Positions 6,936 through 11,777 of a stretch of DNA of 11,777 nucleotides are shown in pieces (within the stretch, counting starts at the first letter, position 1; each line of letters opens with the position of its first letter). The notes under the pieces were generated by a model that made no database searches, was not told the origin of the DNA, and was given only the letters and a program-made list of their open reading frames with translations. The position numbers were made by a program, and so were the translations under genes. The stretch is from an uncultured Oscillospiraceae bacterium (GTDB taxonomy: Bacteria > Bacillota > Clostridia > Oscillospirales > Oscillospiraceae): the NCBI GenBank assembly GCA_900762005.1, contig CAAFEV010000210.1, forward strand, positions 1 to 11,777. The letters are read 5' to 3'.

Positions 6936-8091
6936 TGTGGTGAAGCTCTTCCCGCAGGACGAGAAAAAGCAGCGTGCAGACCGGCTGCGCTGGCTTTTGC
7001 TATTTGCCGTTTTACTGCTGCTCATCGTGCTGGTGCTCTGGTTCTTGCTCTCACGAAGCACAAAGCTGGACGGTATCAAGCGGTTTTTCCGCTATCTCGG
7101 CAGGGATGACGACTTTGGTCGCTTCTCCTATGACGCCTACGGGCAGTGCAGCTATACGCTCATTGACAATTCCTTTGCACTGGCAACGCCGAACGGACTC
7201 ACGCTCTACGACGCTGCCGGGGAGAAAACCGCCCGGCTCTCCTTTCAACTCACCGCGCCCGCGCTCAAAGCCAACGGCGATCTGCTTTTGCTCTATGATG
7301 TCGGAGGCACCGCGCTTTATGTCTACGAGGACGACGGCACCGCCTGTTACGCACTCACCCTGCCTGCCGCAATTTACGACGCAGACCTCACCGAAGACGG
7401 CGAGTGCAGCGTGCTCTACACCGGCAGCGACTGCCGCGCCGTGCTGGAGGTTTACGGCAAGGACGGCAAGCTGCGCTACCGCCGCAAGAGCAAACAGCAA
7501 TATCTGAGCTCATGCGCCCTTTCGCCGGACGCGGGCGCAGTCGCTCTTATCGCACTCGGGCAGCAGGAAACCGCCTTTCAAAGCGAGGTTTGCATCTATC
7601 CCATCGACGGGAGCGATGCCGATGCAGCTCTCCTGCTTGGCGACGAGCTGCCCTCCGCCCTTCACTATTCCGATGAAGAGCATCTTTGCGCCGTCGGTGA
7701 AAACAGTCTCTTTTTCCTGACGCAGGAGGGAGAGCTTTTACACAGCTACCGTCCGGAAAACGATGCACTTCTGTTCTGTCGTTTCGGCTCAGACGGCTAT
7801 GTCAGTGCACTGTATGATACCTTTTCCGGACAAAACCGCTATCGGTTGCTGCTCTTCACTCCCGACGGCGAAGCCGTCGCCGCCACGTCTTTGCAGGAGC
7901 CGCCACTTGATGTCAGCACTGCCGGACACTACACCGCCGTACTCACCGAAAACAAGCTTTTTATCTATGACCGCAGCCTCGGACTGTGCAGCAGCACAGA
8001 CAACGCAGGCTATTCCCACACACTGGCCCGCACCGACGGCACCGCACTTCTGTTCGGTGACGGCGCGGCAGTGCTTTTCATACCCAAGTAA
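6925..8091 (+). CDS. DUF5711-like single-pass membrane protein, probable extracytoplasmic beta-propeller
   Basis: Function unknown. The 388-residue protein has a basic cytoplasmic N-terminus (KKQRADRLRW), one membrane helix at about 22-43 rich in Leu/Val, and a remaining outside domain of about 340 residues. That domain is made of short repeated strands with motifs such as GLTLYDAAGEKTARL, LYVYEDDGTACYALTL, LEVYGKDGKLRYR and LFIYDRSLGL, which resemble blades of a WD40/PQQ-like propeller. This architecture fits the clostridial DUF5711 family by my recognition only. The frame is open from 6901, but GGAGG at 6911-6915 with a nine-base spacer supports ATG at 6925. It overlaps truA by 11 bases and its stop overlaps the ribosome site of the clp gene, so it is embedded in the operon. 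No catalytic motif was seen. Confidence 0.8.
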   Translation: MSDNVVKLFPQDEKKQRADRLRWLLLFAVLLLLIVLVLWFLLSRSTKLDGIKRFFRYLGRDDDFGRFSYDAYGQCSYTLIDNSFALATPNGLTLYDAAGEKTARLSFQLTAPALKANGDLLLLYDVGGTALYVYEDDGTACYALTLPAAIYDADLTEDGECSVLYTGSDCRAVLEVYGKDGKLRYRRKSKQQYLSSCALSPDAGAVALIALGQQETAFQSEVCIYPIDGSDADAALLLGDELPSALHYSDEEHLCAVGENSLFFLTQEGELLHSYRPENDALLFCRFGSDGYVSALYDTFSGQNRYRLLLFTPDGEAVAATSLQEPPLDVSTAGHYTAVLTENKLFIYDRSLGLCSSTDNAGYSHTLARTDGTALLFGDGAAVLFIPK

Positions 8092-8103
8092 GGAGGAACC
8101 CCA

Positions 8104-10392
8104 ATGAAACCGACACTATGCAGCAAATGTAAGAAAAATGTCGCTGTTATTTTCATCACCAAGGTCGAAAACGGTCAAAGTACCAACGAAGGACTTTGCC
8201 TGAAATGTGCCAAAGGACTCGGCATCAAGCAGGTGGATGATATCGTTGCGCGCATGGGCATTACCGACGAGGATTTAGATGACCTCAACGGCGAGATGCT
8301 CAGCCTGATACAGCAGGAGCAGGAGGACTCCGGCGATGACGAGGACGACGAAATCGGCAGCCGTACCGCCACCTTCCCGCATCTGAACCGTCTGTTCGGC
8401 GGCAACGAGCTTGCCCCGAAGGAAACACCGAAGGAGGGCTCTGCGGACAAACAGGAGCCGAGCGCAAAGCCCAAGACCAAGAAGCATAAATTTTTAGACA
8501 ATTACTGTCTGAATCTGACCGCAAAGGCGCGGGACAAGGCACTTGACCGCATCATCGGCAGAGAGGTGGAAACCGAGCGCGTTGTGCAAATTCTCAACCG
8601 CCGTCAGAAGAATAACCCCTGCCTGATCGGTGAGCCGGGCGTCGGCAAAACCGCAATTGCAGAAGGCCTTGCGCAGCGCATTGCCGCCGGGAATGTCCCG
8701 TTTAAGCTCCGCGACAAAGAGGTTTATCTGCTTGATTTGACCGCACTGGTTGCCGGAACGCAGTTCCGCGGGCAGTTTGAAAGCCGCATGAAGAGCCTTG
8801 TCGCCGAGGTCAAGGAATGCGGAAACATCATCCTTGTCATTGACGAGGTGCACAATTTAGTCGGCGCAGGCGATGCTGAAGGCTCCATGAGCGCAGCGAA
8901 TATCCTCAAGCCCTCGCTTTCCCGCGGCGAAATTCAAGTCATCGGCGCAACCACCTTTTCCGAGTACCGCAAGTATATCGAAAAGGACGCGGCTCTGGAG
9001 CGCCGCTTTCAGCCCGTCACCGTCACAGAGCCGACGATTGACGAAGCGGTTGAAATCATCCGCGGAGTCGCGCATTATTACGAGCAATTCCACGGAGTTC
9101 GGGTCACGCCCGAAATTGCGCGGCAGGCGGTTATTCTTTCCGAGCGTTATATCACCGACCGTTATTTGCCGGACAAGGCGATTGATCTTTTGGACGAAGC
9201 CTGCTCTGACCTCAACCTGCGCACCAAGGAAATTTCTGACCTTGCCGAAAAGCGCAAGGAGCGCGACGATTATCAGTTGGAAGTCAAAATGCTCACCGAG
9301 GACACCGAAAATCAGAATTATGAGCGGCTTGCGATTGTGCGCAGCAAAATCCTGCGCTTGGACGGGGAGATTACCGCCTTGGAGGCAAAGCCTGCACCGC
9401 TGCTGACGATTGAAAATCTCGCACGGATTATCGAGCTATGGACGAAAATTCCGGCGAGCAAAATCCGTGCGCAGGAATATGAACAGTTGAAAACGCTGGA
9501 GGATCGCCTGAAAAAGCACGTTGTCGGGCAGGACGAGGCAATTACCGCCGTCGCGGCCGCCATTCGCCGCAACCGCGTCGGCATCTCCACAAAGAAGCAT
9601 CCGGTCTCCTTCCTGTTTGTCGGCTCGACCGGCGTGGGCAAGACCGAGCTGGTCAAGCGTCTTGCCGATGAGCTGTTCGACTCCGTGGACGCGCTGGTGC
9701 GGCTGGATATGTCCGAGTATATGGAGCGGCACTCGGTTTCGAAGCTCATCGGCTCACCTCCCGGCTATGTCGGCTATGATGAAGCGGGACAGCTCACCGA
9801 GAAAATCCGCCGCAAGCCCTACAGTGTCGTTCTTTTTGACGAGCTGGAAAAGGCGCACCCGGATGTGCTGAACGTCCTGCTGCAAATTCTGGACGACGGC
9901 AGAATTACCGACGCGCAGGGACGCACGGTGAACTTTGAAAACACCGTGATTGTCATGACCTCAAATGCTGGCTCCGACCGCAAGGACGGCTCTGTGGGCT
10001 TCGGGCGCAGTGTCTCCGAGCAGAGCAAAGAAAAAGCGATGAAAGCACTGTCCGATTTTCTGCGCCCCGAGTTTATGAACCGCATTGACGAAATCGTCTG
10101 CTTCAACCGTCTGACCGAGGAGAATTTCACCGCAATTGCCGCGATTATGCTCGGTGAACTGAAAAGCAATTTGGATGAACGCGGCATCAGTCTGCATTGG
10201 GACGAGAGCGTACCCGCCTATCTGGTCAAGAAGTCCTATTCCGTCACCTACGGCGCGCGAAATCTGCGGCGCACCCTGCAAAAGGATGTTGAGGACGGCA
10301 TTGCGGCGCGTCTGATAGACGGTTTTGAACATCCGATTTCGCAAATCATGCTCAAGTCCGACGGCGAGAGCGTTGAAATCTTGGCATTATGA
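8104..10392 (+). CDS. ClpC-type AAA+ unfoldase with N-terminal McsA-like zinc finger
   Basis: Probable ATP-driven protein unfoldase feeding ClpP. The 762-residue protein starts with a zinc finger (Cys6xxCys9, Cys32xxCys35) whose flanking text FITKVENGQSTNEGLC-KCAK closely resembles the first finger of McsA. An acidic linker (72-84) and a Lys-rich stretch follow. AAA domain 1 has Walker A GEPGVGKT (176-183), pore loop GTQFRG (218-223) and Walker B ILVIDE (243-248). A short coiled middle segment (about 375-430) precedes AAA domain 2 with Walker A GSTGVGKT (507-514), pore loop GYVG (554-557), Walker B VVLFDE (575-580), VGF (631-633) as a candidate ClpP-docking tripeptide, arginine finger in FMNRID and sensor GAR (717-719). 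The Clp_N double repeat of standard ClpC is missing. AGGAGG lies seven bases before the ATG. It overlaps the next gene by four bases. Confidence 0.93.
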   Translation: MKPTLCSKCKKNVAVIFITKVENGQSTNEGLCLKCAKGLGIKQVDDIVARMGITDEDLDDLNGEMLSLIQQEQEDSGDDEDDEIGSRTATFPHLNRLFGGNELAPKETPKEGSADKQEPSAKPKTKKHKFLDNYCLNLTAKARDKALDRIIGREVETERVVQILNRRQKNNPCLIGEPGVGKTAIAEGLAQRIAAGNVPFKLRDKEVYLLDLTALVAGTQFRGQFESRMKSLVAEVKECGNIILVIDEVHNLVGAGDAEGSMSAANILKPSLSRGEIQVIGATTFSEYRKYIEKDAALERRFQPVTVTEPTIDEAVEIIRGVAHYYEQFHGVRVTPEIARQAVILSERYITDRYLPDKAIDLLDEACSDLNLRTKEISDLAEKRKERDDYQLEVKMLTEDTENQNYERLAIVRSKILRLDGEITALEAKPAPLLTIENLARIIELWTKIPASKIRAQEYEQLKTLEDRLKKHVVGQDEAITAVAAAIRRNRVGISTKKHPVSFLFVGSTGVGKTELVKRLADELFDSVDALVRLDMSEYMERHSVSKLIGSPPGYVGYDEAGQLTEKIRRKPYSVVLFDELEKAHPDVLNVLLQILDDGRITDAQGRTVNFENTVIVMTSNAGSDRKDGSVGFGRSVSEQSKEKAMKALSDFLRPEFMNRIDEIVCFNRLTEENFTAIAAIMLGELKSNLDERGISLHWDESVPAYLVKKSYSVTYGARNLRRTLQKDVEDGIAARLIDGFEHPISQIMLKSDGESVEILAL

Positions 10393-11171
10393 TAAAAGCC
10401 GCCTTTTTTGATATTGACGGCACGCTCGTCTCTTTGAAAACCAAGCTCTGTCCCCCGTCGGCAAAGACGGCGATTGCACAGGCGAGAAGAAACGGCATTC
10501 TGTGCTTTGTGGCAACCGGACGCTCCAAGTTTGAGATTGCGAGCGAGCACCTGCTCGACGGGATTGCCTTTGACGGCTATCTGACAAACAACGGGCAGGA
10601 TGCCTATACCGCTGATGGCACCTTGCTTTACGGCAAACCGATCGACCCCGGCGACGCGGCGGCAATTCTGCAATTTGTTGAGCAAAGCGGCTGCGCATCA
10701 TGGATGGTCAGCGCGGAGCGGAGCCTGTTGAACTTCTGCAATGACCGCGTTGCAGCGGCATTGGAGGCGATTCACACACAACCACCGGAGCTGGGCGACC
10801 TGCGCACGATGCTGACACACCCGATTTATAAGATTGTTCTGTTTTTAACGCGGGAGGAAATGCTTGCGCCGCTTGCCCTTGCGCCGCACAGCCGCTGCAC
10901 ACAGTGGTTTCCCCTTGGGCATGACATCATCAGTCTGGACGGCGGGAAACGAAGTGCCATGCTGGAAATCCTGCGGCATTATAACATTTCCGTTTCGGAC
11001 TCCATTGCCTTCGGCGACTCGGAAAACGACGTGGAAATGCTGCAAGCCGCAGGCATCGGCGTTGCTATGGGCAATGCCACCCCCGACGCCCTCGCCGCCG
11101 CTGACTACATCACCGCCGACTGCGACGCGGACGGATTGGTCAAGGCGATGCGGAAGTTTGAAATGCTGTAA
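10389..11171 (+). CDS. Cof-type HAD-superfamily phosphatase (class IIB)
   Basis: A cytoplasmic Mg-dependent phosphatase, probably acting on sugar phosphates or related small metabolites. The 260-residue protein shows all HAD motifs: FFDIDGTLV (6-14) with nucleophile Asp8 and acid/base Asp10, motif II VATGRS (41-46, Thr43), Lys187 in LDGGKRSAM, and motif IV FGDSENDVEML (208-218, Asp210 and Asp214). The region between about 85 and 180 is the C2-type cap of the Cof family. The start ATG overlaps the clp stop in an ATGA arrangement, so translation is probably coupled and no separate ribosome site is needed. It is the last gene before a strong terminator. The substrate cannot be predicted from sequence. 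Confidence 0.93.
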   Translation: MIKAAFFDIDGTLVSLKTKLCPPSAKTAIAQARRNGILCFVATGRSKFEIASEHLLDGIAFDGYLTNNGQDAYTADGTLLYGKPIDPGDAAAILQFVEQSGCASWMVSAERSLLNFCNDRVAAALEAIHTQPPELGDLRTMLTHPIYKIVLFLTREEMLAPLALAPHSRCTQWFPLGHDIISLDGGKRSAMLEILRHYNISVSDSIAFGDSENDVEMLQAAGIGVAMGNATPDALAAADYITADCDADGLVKAMRKFEML

Positions 11172-11191
11172 GTTTTTTTGTCACCATATAC

Positions 11192-11230
11192 AAATCCCTG
11201 CTTTCGGTAAAAGGAAAGCAGGGATTTTTT
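11192..11230 (+). terminator. Rho-independent terminator of the + strand gene block
   Basis: AAATCCCTGCTTTC (11192-11205) pairs perfectly with GAAAGCAGGGATTT (11214-11227) around an eight-base loop, giving a 14-bp stem that runs into six T residues (11225-11230). It lies 20 bases after the HAD gene. On the - strand the stem is followed only by TTTGTATAT, so it may act weakly for the convergent regulator gene as well. Confidence 0.93.
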
Positions 11231-11254
11231 ATCTGTTCAGTTGGTATTTTGCAG

Positions 11255-11581
11255 TCAGCGGTACGCGATAATTTGCTTCAACAGCGAAAGCAAAAGCTTT
11301 TGTTCGTTCGCAGGCTGCGCCAGAATTAAATCATAGCATTGGGTCGCGCAATCGGTCTCCTGCGCAGCATCCATGTTCTCAAACAGTTGATGCAGGGGTA
11401 AGTGCAACGCAAGGCAAACCTTTTCTACGGTTTCCAGCGTGGCATTTTTCTCCCCGCGCTCTAACTGCCCGATATAGGTCGGATGAAGCCCTGCCAGCTC
11501 GGCAAGTGCTTCCTGACTTAAATGATTGCGCTGCCGATAGGCGCGTAACCGCAGCCCGATGCGCGTCGCAATTTCAGACAT
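11255..11581 (-). CDS. XRE-family helix-turn-helix transcriptional regulator
   Basis: A 108-residue DNA-binding protein. The HTH_3 domain spans about residues 7-67: RLRAYRQRNHLSQEALAELA gives helices 1-2 and the turn, and GLHPTYIGQLERGEKN (31-46) holds the recognition helix; ATLETVEKVCLALHLPLHQLF completes the five-helix fold. A C-terminal tail of about 40 residues ends in a Leu-rich helix (LLLSLLKQIIAY) that may dimerise. The - strand frame extends to a GTG at 11590, but that codon lies within the GAGGTGAGG ribosome site; the ATG at 11581 has GAGGTG six bases upstream and is preferred. It faces the HAD gene tail-to-tail and is transcribed away from an AT-rich region with operator-like repeats, suggesting autoregulation. 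It resembles SinR-like or immunity-type repressors; the regulon is unknown. Confidence 0.9.
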   Translation of the reverse strand: MSEIATRIGLRLRAYRQRNHLSQEALAELAGLHPTYIGQLERGEKNATLETVEKVCLALHLPLHQLFENMDAAQETDCATQCYDLILAQPANEQKLLLSLLKQIIAYR

Positions 11582-11626
11582 TGTCCTCACCTCAAAGCTA
11601 TACTATCGGTATTTTGAAATAATAAA

Positions 11627-11635
11627 AATATACCA
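11627..11635 (-). promoter_or_regulatory. Candidate promoter of the XRE regulator (extended -10)
   Basis: On the - strand the sequence reads TGGTATATT, an extended -10 (TGn plus TATATT, five of six to consensus). No good -35 is present at 16-18 bases (ATAATA or similar), which an extended -10 can tolerate. It would give a 5' leader of about 40 bases before the ATG at 11581. Confidence 0.5.
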
Positions 11636-11663
11636 TTGATATTATTACATATTATGGTATACT
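11636..11663 (+). promoter_or_regulatory. Candidate rightward promoter, divergent from the XRE gene
   Basis: TTGATA (11636-11641) and TATACT (11658-11663) are separated by 16 bases, and TGG precedes the -10, making an extended -10. Both hexamers match consensus at five of six positions. It points out of the window; no gene start with a ribosome site is visible between it and the end. Confidence 0.6.
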
Positions 11664-11675
11664 ATAAATAGCTTT

Positions 11676-11777
11676 ATGCAAAATAGAAATCTATTGTCTT
11701 TCCGACAAGCCTCACAGGCAGTGGATTTCCGCCCCGCATTCCGTTCGAGCAATTTTTCATTCCCGCATCGGTAAACC
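11676..11777. other. Right end of window, no gene recognised
   Basis: The final 102 bases lie downstream of the rightward promoter. They hold a small hairpin TTGTC-TTTCC-GACAA (11694-11708) and an unsupported 32-codon reading frame (11676-11774) without a ribosome site. It may be the 5' leader of a gene beyond the window or the start of a small RNA; nothing decisive is visible. Confidence 0.4.

Larger units (their letters stand above)
11600..11671. promoter_or_regulatory. Three operator-like 13-bp motifs in the regulator upstream region
   Basis: ATACTATCGGTAT (11600-11612), ATACCATTGATAT (11630-11642) and the weaker ATACTATAAATAG (11659-11671) share the pattern ATAC-YATNN-RTAT; the first is a perfect inverted repeat of four-base arms. 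Their centres are 30 and 29 bp apart, close to three helical turns, so they lie on one DNA face. The second overlaps the - strand -10 and the + strand -35; the third overlaps the + strand -10. This is the arrangement expected for a repressor that controls both promoters, presumably the adjacent XRE protein. Confidence 0.5.

Noticed and set aside
11582..11590. GTG at 11590 (- strand) as an alternative start for the XRE regulator
   Set aside because: The codon overlaps the GAGGTG ribosome site and has no site of its own; ATG at 11581 is correctly spaced.
11694..11708. Small hairpin TTGTC/GACAA
   Set aside because: A five-bp stem is too weak to call a regulatory element without further evidence.
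11676..11774. 32-codon + strand ORF after the rightward promoter
   Set aside because: It begins almost at the expected transcription start, has no ribosome site and no recognisable sequence; the length is expected by chance.
1..11777. CRISPR arrays, tRNA or rRNA genes, insertion sequences, phage or defence genes
   Set aside because: Looked for on both strands; no regular spaced repeats, cloverleaf-like sequence, transposase or known defence domain was seen.

Overview
The window is a compact stretch of chromosome from a GC-rich low-complexity-free Gram-positive bacterium, most likely a member of the Clostridia (Oscillospirales/Ruminococcaceae-like). The evidence is indirect: strong AGGAGG-type ribosome sites, a group II ECF transporter module (ecfA1-ecfA2-ecfT) directly followed by truA as in Firmicutes, a DUF5711-like protein, a ClpC-type ATPase carrying a McsA-like zinc finger, and a class A penicillin-binding protein with a Pro/Thr/Asp tail. 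No phylogenetic marker settles the genus.

Layout: from 39 to 11171 eight genes all run on the + strand with gaps of 27 bases or less (one 52-base gap) or short overlaps. They are a bifunctional class A PBP (39-2675), a class I SAM-dependent methyltransferase (2703-3563), the ECF ATPases EcfA1 (3583-4431) and EcfA2 (4484-5350, TTG start), the transmembrane subunit EcfT (5344-6147), the tRNA pseudouridine synthase TruA (6171-6935, GTG start), a DUF5711-like single-pass membrane protein (6925-8091), a McsA-finger/ClpC-type AAA+ unfoldase (8104-10392) and a Cof-type HAD phosphatase (10389-11171); counting the HAD gene there are nine. A perfect 14-bp hairpin with a T-run at 11192-11230 closes the block. 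I saw no convincing terminator inside it, so it may be one long operon or a series of read-through units.

After the terminator a short XRE-family repressor gene lies on the - strand (11255-11581). Its upstream region (11582-11675) is AT-rich, unlike the rest of the window, and holds two back-to-back promoters with extended -10 boxes and three related 13-bp motifs spaced 30 and 29 bp apart. This looks like an autoregulated divergent control region; the gene driven to the right is outside the window.

Functionally most of the window is housekeeping: cell-wall synthesis, vitamin uptake energising module, RNA modification, protein quality control. No defence system, mobile element, CRISPR array, tRNA or rRNA was seen. 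The items most worth a second look are the McsA-Clp fusion, the extracytoplasmic zinc-ribbon-like insertion in the PBP, the hairpin between ecfA1 and ecfA2, the DUF5711 gene overlapping truA, and the divergent promoter/operator region.
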